In this document: piece after piece, positions 30,974 through 38,937 of the stretch
Numbering within the stretch: the first letter of the stretch is position 1
Layout: each line of letters starts with the position of its first letter
Assembly (NCBI GenBank): GCA_021811935.1
Contig: JAKAPW010000004.1
Span: 1 to 42,682, forward strand
Direction of reading: 5' to 3'
Length of the DNA: 42,682 nt
Source of the DNA: an archaeon
GTDB taxonomy: Archaea; Thermoproteota; Nitrososphaeria; Conexivisphaerales; DTJL01
Notes under the pieces: model-generated
The model's input: only the letters and a program-made list of their open reading frames with translations
Told to the model about the DNA's origin: nothing
Database searches by the model: none
Position numbers and translations under genes: made by a program

Positions 30974-31804
30974 GTGGAGTACAGGGAGTTCGGGAAGACG
31001 GGCTTCAGGGCGTCCGTGGTGGGTATGGGGACGTACTACGACCCGCTCTGGATACTGCTGGCGGCCGTGGGCGCGAGGCGCCGCGTCGGACGTTGCATCG
31101 GAGCCATCGAAAGGGGGCTGGAGTCCGGCATGAACGTGATAGACACGGCGGAGCTTTACAAGACGGAGCCGCTGGTCGCGCGTGCCGTGGCGGGGAAAAA
31201 GAGGGACGAGATACTGATAGCCACGAAGGTGTCGCTGCCGTACCACTTTTCGCACGACGGCGTGCTGAAGGCGTGCGCGAAGAGCCTGGACCGGCTGCAG
31301 ACAGGCTACATCGACCTCTACCAGATACACTTCCCGTACAGGATGGGGAAGATAAGGGAGGTGATGGCCGCGATGGAGAAGCTGGTGGACGAAGGCAAGG
31401 TCAGGCACATAGGGGTGAGCAACTTTTCGCTGGAGCAGACCGTCCAGGCGCAGGAGGCGATGAACAGGTACGAGCTCGCCTCGACTCAGATGCACTACAA
31501 CGTGGCGCACAGGGACATTGAGCTCGACCTGCTTGCCCACTGCCAGAAGGAGAAGATCGCGGTCCTGGCGTACTATCCGCTCGGGCACGGCAGGCTGGCG
31601 AGGGCGAGGGCGGGCCCGATCGACGAACTGAAGAAGAAGTACGACAAGACTCCCGCGCAGCTGGCCCTGAACTGGCTCGTTTCGAAGTCTGCCTTCCCCA
31701 TACCGAGGGCGTCCGACCCTTCGCACGTGGCGGAGAACTCTCAGGCTGGAGGCTGGAGGCTGGAGCCGTCGGACATGGAGCGGCTGCAGTCTGCCTTCGC
31801 ATAG
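30974..31804 (+). CDS. Aldo/keto reductase
   Basis: 276 aa TIM-barrel NAD(P)H oxidoreductase. The catalytic tetrad is present: Asp57 and Tyr62 (NVIDTAELY), Lys85 (IATKVS) and His119 (YQIHFPY). Cofactor segments IGVSNFS and YYPLGHGRL follow; the C-terminus (IPRASDPSHVAEN) matches the NADPH-binding end. It reduces sugars or aldehydes; substrate unknown. An insertion of hydrophobic residues (WILLAAVGARRRVG, about 26-40) replaces the short loop usual after the first strand. GTG start set by a CTTAAG box. Confidence 0.88.
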   Translation: MEYREFGKTGFRASVVGMGTYYDPLWILLAAVGARRRVGRCIGAIERGLESGMNVIDTAELYKTEPLVARAVAGKKRDEILIATKVSLPYHFSHDGVLKACAKSLDRLQTGYIDLYQIHFPYRMGKIREVMAAMEKLVDEGKVRHIGVSNFSLEQTVQAQEAMNRYELASTQMHYNVAHRDIELDLLAHCQKEKIAVLAYYPLGHGRLARARAGPIDELKKKYDKTPAQLALNWLVSKSAFPIPRASDPSHVAENSQAGGWRLEPSDMERLQSAFA

Positions 31805-31912
31805 AAGACAAAAGGATAAGAACCGCATGGGCGAAGCCGAGGGCGCCCGACAGGGCAAGAACAAGGATATGCTCGACAATCAGACAGGGATAGCGGTGGC
31901 TTCCGGGGGCTG

Positions 31913-33322
31913 GTGTCCTGCTTCTTGGAAAAGAGCGACGTGGGGCTGATGGGGCTCGGCGTCATGGGGGCCAACCTTGCGCTCAACCTCGAGAGCAAGG
32001 GGCACCGCGTGGCAGTCTACAACAGGACGAAGTCCGTCACCGAGGAGTTCGTCCGGCAGAACGAAGGCACGAAGCTGACGGCTGCCGGTTCGGTCGAGCA
32101 GTTCGTCCTGTCCCTGGAGAAACCCAGGGTGATATTCGTTATGGTGACGGCCGGCGCCCCCGTGGACGCCGTGGTCGCCGAGCTGGTCCCCCTCCTCGAC
32201 CAGGGGGACGCCGTGGTCGACGCGGGAAACTCGTTCTTCAAGGACACGATGCGGAGGGAAAGGCTCCTCGCGGGCAAGGGCATGTCGTTCGTCGGCCTTG
32301 GCGTATCCGGCGGGGCCGAAGGGGCGCTCAAGGGGCCCAGCATCATGGGCGGGGCCTCGCCGGAGGCCTGGTCCAGGGTCGGCCCCCTCCTCGAAGGGAT
32401 AGCGGCCAGGGCCTTCGACGCCACCCCGTGCTCGGCCAGGGTGGGGCCGGACGGGGCGGGGCATTACGTGAAGATGGTGCACAACGCGATAGAATACGTC
32501 GACATGCAGCTCATAGGGGAGGCCTACCACGCCTTCCTGGCGGCGGGGATGACGAACGAGCAGATCGCCTCCGCGTTCTCCAGGTGGAACAGGGGTGACC
32601 TGGGGTCGTACCTCGTCGAAATAACCGCCCGCGTGCTGAGGAAGAAGGACAGGCTGACGGGGAGGAACCTGGTCGACATGGTGCTGGACACGGCCGAACA
32701 GAAGGGGACGGGCCGCTGGGCCACGGAGAGCGCGATGGAACTGGGGGTCCCCGCCTACAGCATGGCAGCCGCGGTGATGACCAGGTACATGTCCTCCCTG
32801 AAGGGAGAAAGGTCGGCCGCGGAATCGCTGGGGGGCAGGCAGAGGGCGAAAGCCGCCGTGGACATGGACCAGCTGCACGACGCGCTCTACGCATCGAAGG
32901 TCTGCGCCTACGCGCAGGGATTCCAGCTCATCTCCGCTGCCTCGAAGGAGTACGGGTGGGGGATCGAGCCGGCCACGGTGGCGCACGTGTGGCAGGGGGG
33001 GTGCATCATCAGGGCGAAGCTCCTTGCCGACGTGGAAGAGGCGTTCCTGAAGGGGGACCGGCCGAAGAACCTCCTGCTGGACCCCAAGCTCATGGCCGCC
33101 GTCAAGAGGTGCGAAGAGGGATGGCGTGGCGCGGTCTCGAAGGCCGTGAAGGCGAACCTGCCCGTCCCGGCCCTCTCCTCGTCTCTGGCCTACTATGACT
33201 CGTATTTCTGCGCCAGGCTCCCGGCGAACCTGCTGCAGGCGCAGAGGGACTACTTCGGGGCGCACACGTACAGGCGGACCGACGTGGACGGGACGTTCCA
33301 CACCGAATGGGAGAAGGATTGA
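31913..33322 (+). CDS. gnd: 6-Phosphogluconate dehydrogenase, full-length type
   Basis: 469 aa, the length of bacterial/eukaryal homodimeric Gnd. NADP site GLMGLGVMGANLALNLE with NRT after the second strand, GVSGGAEGALKGPSIMGG, active site HYVKMVHNAIEY with catalytic Lys, and the C-terminal tail RLPANLLQAQRDYFGAHTYRR and FHTEW that reaches into the partner subunit. It oxidises and decarboxylates 6-phosphogluconate to ribulose-5-phosphate, making NADPH. Such an enzyme is uncommon in archaea. GTG 31913 is the track start; TTG 31925 also fits, and I see no clear TATA at the usual place. The Gfo/Idh-like gene starts 2 bases after its stop, probably one operon. Confidence 0.95.
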   Translation: MSCFLEKSDVGLMGLGVMGANLALNLESKGHRVAVYNRTKSVTEEFVRQNEGTKLTAAGSVEQFVLSLEKPRVIFVMVTAGAPVDAVVAELVPLLDQGDAVVDAGNSFFKDTMRRERLLAGKGMSFVGLGVSGGAEGALKGPSIMGGASPEAWSRVGPLLEGIAARAFDATPCSARVGPDGAGHYVKMVHNAIEYVDMQLIGEAYHAFLAAGMTNEQIASAFSRWNRGDLGSYLVEITARVLRKKDRLTGRNLVDMVLDTAEQKGTGRWATESAMELGVPAYSMAAAVMTRYMSSLKGERSAAESLGGRQRAKAAVDMDQLHDALYASKVCAYAQGFQLISAASKEYGWGIEPATVAHVWQGGCIIRAKLLADVEEAFLKGDRPKNLLLDPKLMAAVKRCEEGWRGAVSKAVKANLPVPALSSSLAYYDSYFCARLPANLLQAQRDYFGAHTYRRTDVDGTFHTEWEKD

Positions 33323-33324
33323 AG

Positions 33325-34431
33325 ATGACATATGTTATGGGCGCGTCCGGGCTCGGGCACTGGGTCCGAAGGCTGCAGATGACGCTCTCGGAACGGGAGA
33401 ACCAGCTGGCACTCCGGAAGGCGGTGGGCACCAAGAGCTACGCCGTCAGGAGGGATGAGCTGCAAAGGTACGGCATAGAGGAGCGGAACTACTTCAGCAT
33501 AGACCCCGGGGAGCCCCTCCCCGACGCGTTCTTCGACGGCCTCGACGTGGTCTACGTGGCCAGCCCGAACGAGTTCCACAAGGCGCAGACGCTGCAGGCG
33601 CTGGAGAAGGGGAAGGTCACCGTCACGGAGAAGGCGTTCGCCACCACCAGGGCCGAGTTCGAGGAGGTGGTCCGCGAGGCGAGGGCCAGGGGCAGGGACA
33701 GGGTCACCTTGGGCCTCCATTACGTGACCAAGACGCTGACGATGGAGCTCGGGAAGATGCTCCCTTCGCTCGTGAAGCGGTACGGAAAGGTGCAGTCCGT
33801 CGTCTCCACGTTCTTCGAGGAGGTGAGGGACGAGGATGCCCGCAGGGCATGGCTCTTCAAGCCGGAGAACGGGGGGGTGGCGATGGACTGGATACACCCG
33901 CTCTCCATAATATCCTATGTCATGAAGGCGGAAAGGTTCTCCCTGCAGGACTGCACGCCGTACGTCATACAGGAGTTCTATGACTCGGTGAACCCGACGG
34001 GGTACCACGGAAGGTTCGGCGTGAAGGGGAGGCATTTCTCCCAAGACGCGGTCGCGGTCGTGCGCGTGGGGAAGGGCGTGCGGGAGGCCCACAAGGTCTT
34101 CAAGGTCAGGCTCGAGGACGCCCAGGTGGAGCTCCTCTACATCAGCACCGACGACGAGTTCCTTACGGGCAGCAGGGGGAAGATGGTGATAACGGAGAAG
34201 GGGGGCAAGTCCACCACGGTGAGCCCGTCCGGCCCCCTTTCGTACGAGTTCATGATAGACGACATGCTCAGGATGCTGAAAGGCGGCGCCCCCATGCTCT
34301 CGCTGGAGGACATAACCAAGATATACGAACCCGAATGGCAGATACAGCGGGGGCTGGCGTCGGCGAAGCCCGTCCGCAAGAGGGACGAGATAGACGAGTT
34401 CGTCTCCGCCGGCCTGGCGGGCAGGCTATGA
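33325..34431 (+). CDS. Gfo/Idh-fold dehydrogenase, candidate non-classical glucose-6-phosphate dehydrogenase
   Basis: 368 aa, two-domain dehydrogenase. N-terminal Rossmann motif MGASGLGHWV; ASPNEFHKAQTLQALEKGKVTVTEK (79-103) is the shared EK(P) region of the Gfo/Idh/MocA and Zwf families. LHYVTK (131-136) recalls the DHYLGK phosphate-binding motif of Zwf, with His132, Tyr133 and Lys136 at equal spacing, and GGVAMDWIH (183-191) supplies an Asp and a possible catalytic His191. It follows gnd by 2 bases, so a sugar-phosphate oxidation making 6-phosphogluconate is attractive. The track start 33307 lies within gnd; ATG 33325 is preferred. It could also be an unrelated sugar dehydrogenase. The fold is seen with fair confidence, the function is inference. 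Confidence 0.7.
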   Translation: MTYVMGASGLGHWVRRLQMTLSERENQLALRKAVGTKSYAVRRDELQRYGIEERNYFSIDPGEPLPDAFFDGLDVVYVASPNEFHKAQTLQALEKGKVTVTEKAFATTRAEFEEVVREARARGRDRVTLGLHYVTKTLTMELGKMLPSLVKRYGKVQSVVSTFFEEVRDEDARRAWLFKPENGGVAMDWIHPLSIISYVMKAERFSLQDCTPYVIQEFYDSVNPTGYHGRFGVKGRHFSQDAVAVVRVGKGVREAHKVFKVRLEDAQVELLYISTDDEFLTGSRGKMVITEKGGKSTTVSPSGPLSYEFMIDDMLRMLKGGAPMLSLEDITKIYEPEWQIQRGLASAKPVRKRDEIDEFVSAGLAGRL

Positions 34432-36768
34432 CGGGGGGGCCCGGTTCAGCAGCTGCCACACGTACTCCGGCGTCAGGGGGAGCCTTTCTATCACGGCGCC
34501 GTGCTGGGACAGTGCGTCCTCCACCGCGTTGACTATCGCCGGAGTGGAGGCTATCGAAGCCGCCTCGCCGATCCCCTTGACGCCGAGAGGGTTGGCGTCG
34601 GTCGGCGTCTCGGTGGTGTGCCACGACATCCCCGGCACGGACATCGCTGTGGGGATGCCGTAGTCCGCCAGGGTGGCCGTGAGCAGCTGTCCGCCTTCGT
34701 CGTAGGAGAGCTCCTCCATCAGGGCCTGGCCCAGCCCCTGCGCCATCCCGCCCATCACCTGCCCCTCCGCCAGCAGGGGGTTCAGTATACGTCCGCAGTC
34801 GTCCACGGCCACGTACTTCAGGACGTCGACCCGACCCGTCTCCCTGTCCACCTCCACCAGGCAGATGTGCGACCCGAACGGGAAGGTGTTGCTCTTCGGC
34901 ACGAACGCGGAGTACTCGAAGAGCGTGGGCTCCATCCCACGAGGGAGCCGGCCGGGGTCGTAGGCGGCCGAGGCGACCTCGGCGAAGGCCACGCTCTTTG
35001 ACCCCCTCGAGTGTACCCTTCCGTCCCTGAACTCGACGTCGGCGTCCGTGTCCATCATCCTGGCGGCTATCGCGGCCATCTTGTCCCTTATCCTCCTGGC
35101 GCAGACGAGCACCGCGCTGCCCCCCACCGCGGCCGAACGGCTTCCGGCCGTCACGGTGCCGTACGGGAGCGACGCCGTGTCGCCATACCTGACGTAGACG
35201 TCCGAGGCTTCGATGCCGAGCTCGTCCGCCGCGATCTGCGCGAAGGGGGTGGCGTGCCCCTGCCCGTGCGGGTTCCCTCCCGAGTTGACCACGACCTTCC
35301 CTTCCTCGGTCACGGCCACGGACGCCGTCTGGGGGAATGTCGGCCCGAAGCCGCACACCTCCACGTACGTCGCCACTCCGACGCCGAACAGCCTCCCCTG
35401 CTCCCGTCCCCTGCGCTGCAGGCCCCGGAGCCCTTCGTAGTCGGCGACCTCGACCGCCTTGCTCAGGTTCTTCTCGTAGTCGCCGCTGTCGTAGGTGAAC
35501 CTCTTGGTCACTATCTGGAACGGGAAGCGGTCGGCTGGGATGAAGTTGACCTGTCTCACCTTGACAGGGTCCAGCTTCAGCTTGCCGGCTATGACGTTCA
35601 TCGTCCTCTCTATCAGGTACGATGCCTCGGGGCGGCCCGCCCCCCTGTAGGCGTCGTGCGGCACCTTGTTGGTGAAGGCGCACTTCAGCTCCGCCTTTAT
35701 GGCCCCGAAGTCGTAGTTGCCGGAGCATATCTGCGGCGTGACCCTGGGACCGAAGACGGCCTCGCTCGTGGAGTAGGCCCCGGAGTCGGCCACGATGCTC
35801 ACCTTGAGCGCCAGGAGCCTGCCGTCCTTCCTGACCGCGGCTTCGACGCGCTGCACCTGCCCCCTTCCCTGGGTGGTTGTCAGGATGTTCTCCCTCCTGC
35901 TCTCGGTCCACTTGACCGGCCTGCGTAGCAAGATCGCGGCGAAGGAGACGACCACCTCCTCCGGATATGTGGAGATCTTCGAACCGAACGCACCGCCCAC
36001 GTCCGGGGAGACCACGCGCACGCTGGGCTTGGGGAGGCGGAGCATCCTGGCCAGCGTATCCCTGGCGGAAAAGGGGTCCTGGCAGCCCAGGTGGACGGTC
36101 AGGGCCCCCGTCCCGGGGTCGTAATGCGACAGGACGCCCCTCGGCTCCAGCGGCACCGGCGCTATCCGCTGGTTCAGGAAGCTGGCGGAGACGACCCGGT
36201 CGGCCTTGCCGAATATCTCGTCGAAGCCCGGGGTCTCTATGCTGTACTCGTACGCGAGGTTGTCACCCAGGTCGCCGTGCACCCTGGGGGAGCCCCTTTC
36301 CAGCGCCCTGACTGGGTCGGTCACCGCGGGGAGAGGGTCGTAGACCACCTCCACCAGTTCGGACGCGTCTTCGGCGGCCTGCCTGTCCGACGCCACCACG
36401 ACGGCCACGGCCTCCCCCTCGTAGTTGGCTTCCCCCTGCGCCAGGACGGGCCGCCTGGTGTACTTCACCTTCTGGTCGTCCTTTTCGGTGGGCATGTCCT
36501 CGACCTTCCCGGAGAGGTCCTCCTGCGTCATCGCCAGCAGGACGCCCGGGTGGGCCCTGGCCCCTGACGCGTCTATGGAGACTATCCTGGCGTGGGGGTG
36601 GGGGGACCTGACGAACGACGCCCACGCGGTCCCTTCCATCGTTACGTCGTCGAGGTATCTTCCGGCCCCCCTCAGGAACTTCGGGTCTTCGGCCCTCTTC
36701 ATCGGCCTGCCGACCAGTTCCCGCCTGCGGCTGACGGCCACCTGCGAAGTAGCGCTCACGATTATCAT
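34426..36768 (-). CDS. Molybdenum hydroxylase large subunit (xanthine dehydrogenase/aldehyde oxidoreductase family)
   Basis: 780 aa Moco-binding subunit. N-terminal GRPMKRAEDPKFLRGAGRYLDD is typical; then LEPRGVL, AYRGAGRPEASYLIER, the Moco contact GNPHGQGHATPFAQI, and the catalytic Glu735 in GVKGIGEAAS. It lacks the AYRCSFR active-site string of form I CO dehydrogenase. Substrates could be aldehydes, purines or others; a glyceraldehyde oxidoreductase as in Sulfolobus is possible given the sugar genes. The FeS and FAD subunits are not next to it. Starts: ATG 36768 (20 nt from the TATA centre) or GTG 36759 (29 nt). The remaining 311 track residues are not protein-like. It overlaps the end of the Gfo/Idh gene by 6 bases. 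Confidence 0.9.
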   Translation of the reverse strand: MIIVSATSQVAVSRRRELVGRPMKRAEDPKFLRGAGRYLDDVTMEGTAWASFVRSPHPHARIVSIDASGARAHPGVLLAMTQEDLSGKVEDMPTEKDDQKVKYTRRPVLAQGEANYEGEAVAVVVASDRQAAEDASELVEVVYDPLPAVTDPVRALERGSPRVHGDLGDNLAYEYSIETPGFDEIFGKADRVVSASFLNQRIAPVPLEPRGVLSHYDPGTGALTVHLGCQDPFSARDTLARMLRLPKPSVRVVSPDVGGAFGSKISTYPEEVVVSFAAILLRRPVKWTESRRENILTTTQGRGQVQRVEAAVRKDGRLLALKVSIVADSGAYSTSEAVFGPRVTPQICSGNYDFGAIKAELKCAFTNKVPHDAYRGAGRPEASYLIERTMNVIAGKLKLDPVKVRQVNFIPADRFPFQIVTKRFTYDSGDYEKNLSKAVEVADYEGLRGLQRRGREQGRLFGVGVATYVEVCGFGPTFPQTASVAVTEEGKVVVNSGGNPHGQGHATPFAQIAADELGIEASDVYVRYGDTASLPYGTVTAGSRSAAVGGSAVLVCARRIRDKMAAIAARMMDTDADVEFRDGRVHSRGSKSVAFAEVASAAYDPGRLPRGMEPTLFEYSAFVPKSNTFPFGSHICLVEVDRETGRVDVLKYVAVDDCGRILNPLLAEGQVMGGMAQGLGQALMEELSYDEGGQLLTATLADYGIPTAMSVPGMSWHTTETPTDANPLGVKGIGEAASIASTPAIVNAVEDALSQHGAVIERLPLTPEYVWQLLNRAPPS

Positions 36769-36783
36769 GACCGGGCTTCGGCG

Positions 36784-36793
36784 ATTATAAAAG
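36784..36793 (-). promoter_or_regulatory. TATA box for the molybdenum hydroxylase gene
   Basis: The minus strand reads CTTTTATAAT. Spacing favours GTG 36759 as the leaderless start over ATG 36768. Confidence 0.55.
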
Positions 36794-37210
36794 ATTAGTG
36801 TGGATCGCCTGCCGGCAGTATGATCCGCTTCCAGGTCGCCCCCAAGCTCCCCGGGCATCAGGACTCGCGCCCGTCCGCCAGCGCCTTCGCCCGTGTGGCC
36901 ACGCCCGGCCATCGGCTGACAGGGCTGCCCGTTGAGGCATATCCCCCTCTTCTCTTCTCTTCTCTTCTTGCCCTCGCCGCTGTCGTCGTTCCTTGCCCCC
37001 TTCAGCCCCTCGAAGGCGAAGGACGCGCCAGGGTCCCTTCCGTTGCTTTCATCGGGGGATCGCGCGGCGCATACCTGACACCCCTCCGCTGCCTCCTTGA
37101 GCGACTCCGCGCCCCAAGGGGTCGCCTCAGGGCCGAGCGGGCCCTGACCGCCGGACGCGCGTTTGGTGGTCACGCACAGATACACGGGGATACGTATATC
37201 TGCACGGATG
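36794..37210. other. Intergenic region with a short tandem repeat, no convincing gene
   Basis: About 420 bases between the hydroxylase promoter and the SDH promoter. A perfect (CTCTT)x4 tandem lies at 36947-36966. The open frame 36820-37218 (+) uses mostly CGN for Arg, unlike neighbouring genes, and resembles no family. I see no tRNA-like T-loop or other RNA signature. Confidence 0.4.
36947..36966 (+). repeat. (CTCTT)x4 tandem repeat
   Basis: Four perfect 5-base units followed by CTT. Such a pyrimidine tract may vary by slippage; no gene is shown to depend on it. Confidence 0.75.
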
Positions 37211-37212
37211 AG

Positions 37213-37220
37213 CTTTAATG
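37213..37220 (+). promoter_or_regulatory. TATA-like box for the SDH membrane-subunit transcript
   Basis: CTTTAATG centred 27-28 nt before GTG 37244 and 38-39 nt before GTG 37255. The nearer GTG opens a 4-codon ORF. Confidence 0.5.
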
Positions 37221-37243
37221 CGCCGACGCACAGAAAAGGACAC

Positions 37244-37258
37244 GTGACAAAAGCGTGA
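37244..37258 (+). other. Four-codon leader ORF coupled to the SDH membrane-subunit gene
   Basis: GTG ACA AAA GCG TGA: the stop overlaps the GTG start of the next gene (GTGA). Its GTG, not that of the main gene, sits at leaderless distance from the TATA-like box. Translation is inferred. Confidence 0.35.
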
Positions 37259-38007
37259 CGGTTTCCGACGGCGGGCAGGAAGTGACAGGGACAAGGCGGC
37301 CGAAGCACCGATTCACCGCGGGTGACCTCCTTCCGTGCGAGCTTGTCGAGCCGAACTGGAGGCTGTGGAGCTTCGTAATCGTCTTGGCCGTCGGCTTCTG
37401 GGCGCTCTTCTCCTTTCCCGTACCTGAGGTCGGCGGCTACGTAGACCCCTTCTACAGCCCGACAATACTGATCCTGCCATTGCCCGGCCTCTACAGGCTG
37501 ACCTGCTACGCCTACAGGAAGGACTACAACAGGCATCTGTTCCACCACCCCCTCGGCTGCGGCAACGCGGAGAGACGGGAGAAGCACCGCTTCGCGTACA
37601 CGGGGGAAGGCAGCGCCTTCTTCAAACTTGAGAACCTGCACCGCTACTTCCTCTATGCCGGGATAGCCATACTCCCGTTCTTCTATTATGACTTCTATCA
37701 CTCTCTCATCTACACCGGCGTCTTCACCCTCAGGCTGGGCAGCCTGGTCCTCCTGGCCAACGCGCTGTTACTCACCGCATGGACCTTCTCGTGCCATGCG
37801 CTCAGGCATCTTACGGGAGGGAACATCGACTGCGATTCATGCGTGAGGGCGGGCGCCCTTCGAAGGTCCGTCTTCAATGCCCAGAGCAGATGGAACGAGC
37901 ACCATGAGGCGCTGGCGTGGATAAGCCTGCTGGCGATCTTCTTCACGGACATGTATCTGCGTGCGCTCCAGGCAGGCCTGCCGCTGGACTTCGTGTTCTT
38001 CAGGTGA
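37255..38007 (+). CDS. Succinate dehydrogenase membrane (cytochrome b-like) subunit candidate
   Basis: 250 aa membrane protein with about five hydrophobic helices (near 37-56, 68-86, 130-148, 161-181, 219-236). Many His lie at helix ends: RHLFHHPLGCG, NLHRYFL, FYHSLIY, SCHALRHLTGG, NEHHEALAW, suited to bind haem b. CDSC adds two Cys. The position next to sdhB-sdhA, and the heme-ligand pattern, suggest it anchors the flavoprotein/iron-sulfur pair and passes electrons to quinone. It does not resemble classical SdhC by motif that I can name, so the role leans on context. GTG 37255 overlaps a mini-ORF stop. Confidence 0.65.
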   Translation: MTVSDGGQEVTGTRRPKHRFTAGDLLPCELVEPNWRLWSFVIVLAVGFWALFSFPVPEVGGYVDPFYSPTILILPLPGLYRLTCYAYRKDYNRHLFHHPLGCGNAERREKHRFAYTGEGSAFFKLENLHRYFLYAGIAILPFFYYDFYHSLIYTGVFTLRLGSLVLLANALLLTAWTFSCHALRHLTGGNIDCDSCVRAGALRRSVFNAQSRWNEHHEALAWISLLAIFFTDMYLRALQAGLPLDFVFFR

Positions 38008-38012
38008 ATGAC

Positions 38013-38183
38013 ATGAAGTGGCAGTTGCCGAAAGCCGCCCGTTACCCCCTGTTCCTGGGGGGGTTCGTGTCGATGATAGCCGGCGGGCTCGGGGCAAGGC
38101 TGGCTGGCGGGGGGGCTGAAATGGCCGCAGGCTTCGGAGGCGTGGGAATCGTTCTCCTGGCCCTGTCCGTCGCGCTGAAGTAG
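38013..38183 (+). CDS. Small two-helix membrane protein (56 aa), possible SDH accessory subunit
   Basis: ATG 38013 follows the stop of the putative membrane subunit by 5 bases. 56 aa: short basic N-terminus KWQLPKAARYP, then two hydrophobic Gly/Ala-rich helices joined by ARLAGGGAEMA. Nothing points to a catalytic role; stabilising the SDH anchor is the natural guess. The track shows a longer frame from 37917, which overlaps the upstream gene. Between the two genes lies ATGACATGA, a two-codon ORF whose stop overlaps this ATG. Convergent with sdhB. Confidence 0.6.
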   Translation: MKWQLPKAARYPLFLGGFVSMIAGGLGARLAGGGAEMAAGFGGVGIVLLALSVALK

Positions 38184-38190
38184 CCCCGGA

Positions 38191-38937
38191 CTACCTTCTC
38201 TTTTTCAGTTTCCTGTAGATCCAGACGAGGGGGTCATAGTGTTCGTCGACGACCCTCTCCTTTTCCGGTATGATCGCGTCGTCTGTGATGGCTATGTGCT
38301 CGGGGCAGACCTCCTGGCAACATTTCGTGACGTTGCAATACTCGAGCCCCCCCTCTTCCCTCAGGAATTTCGAGCGGTTCGACCCGTCCATCGGGTGCAT
38401 GTCAAACGACGCCGCCTTCGCCACCCACCTGGGGCCGATGTAGTCTGCGGCGTGCTCCCTTATTGCATGGCAGGCGTCCTGACATAGAAAGCATTCTATG
38501 CACTTCCGCAGTTCTCTTGAGCGCTCGACGTCCCCCTGATAGAACAGCCAAGGTCTCTTGGAGACACTACGAGGGGTGAACGGGGGGATGGCCCCCGCAG
38601 TGTCCCGGCTTGCCGTCGTGTCTGTCACCAGGTCCCTGATGAGAGGGAATGCCTTCATGGGCTCGACCGTCACCTCTCCGTCATACATGCCCAGGGACGT
38701 CTTGCACATGAGGTGTGGCGTTCCGTTTATTTCAACCGCGCAGGAACCACACCTTCCCGCCTTGCAGTTCCACCGCGCGGTAAGAGAGGAATCGAGGCGG
38801 CTCTGCACGTAATGGATAGCGTTCAGGACGACCATCCCCTCCTCGGCCGGCACGTCGAATGTGTCGTACCTGAAGGTGGTTGGGTCGTTCCCCGTCCCGC
38901 GGAATACGCGGAGCCTGACCGCTTTCGACATCTTCAC
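38191..38937 (-). CDS. sdhB: Succinate dehydrogenase iron-sulfur subunit
   Basis: 248 aa. N-terminal ferredoxin domain: CKAGRCGSC plus a Cys 12 residues later for the [2Fe-2S] cluster. C-terminal domain: CIECFLCQDAC for [4Fe-4S] and CNVTKCCQEVCP for the third cluster, with one more Cys than the usual C-x5-C-x3-CP. In Sulfolobus SDH an extra Cys goes with a [4Fe-4S] instead of [3Fe-4S] third centre, and the same may hold here. It carries electrons from SdhA to quinone at the membrane. GTG 38937 overlaps the sdhA stop (GTGA); ATG 38931 is the alternative. Co-transcribed with sdhA. Confidence 0.95.
   Translation of the reverse strand: MKMSKAVRLRVFRGTGNDPTTFRYDTFDVPAEEGMVVLNAIHYVQSRLDSSLTARWNCKAGRCGSCAVEINGTPHLMCKTSLGMYDGEVTVEPMKAFPLIRDLVTDTTASRDTAGAIPPFTPRSVSKRPWLFYQGDVERSRELRKCIECFLCQDACHAIREHAADYIGPRWVAKAASFDMHPMDGSNRSKFLREEGGLEYCNVTKCCQEVCPEHIAITDDAIIPEKERVVDEHYDPLVWIYRKLKKRR

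Noticed and set aside
31827-31949. 40-codon ORF upstream of and overlapping the start of gnd
   Set aside because: No TATA box at the right distance, and it ends inside the gnd Rossmann strand; judged chance.
36820-37218. 132-aa plus-strand ORF between the Mo hydroxylase and SDH genes
   Set aside because: A TATA element is about 31 nt upstream, but Arg is mostly CGN, the sequence includes the CTCTT repeat, and no domain is seen.
36769-37701. 311-residue N-terminal extension of the molybdenum hydroxylase ORF
   Set aside because: Not protein-like, runs antisense through the SDH membrane gene, and would read through the hydroxylase TATA box.
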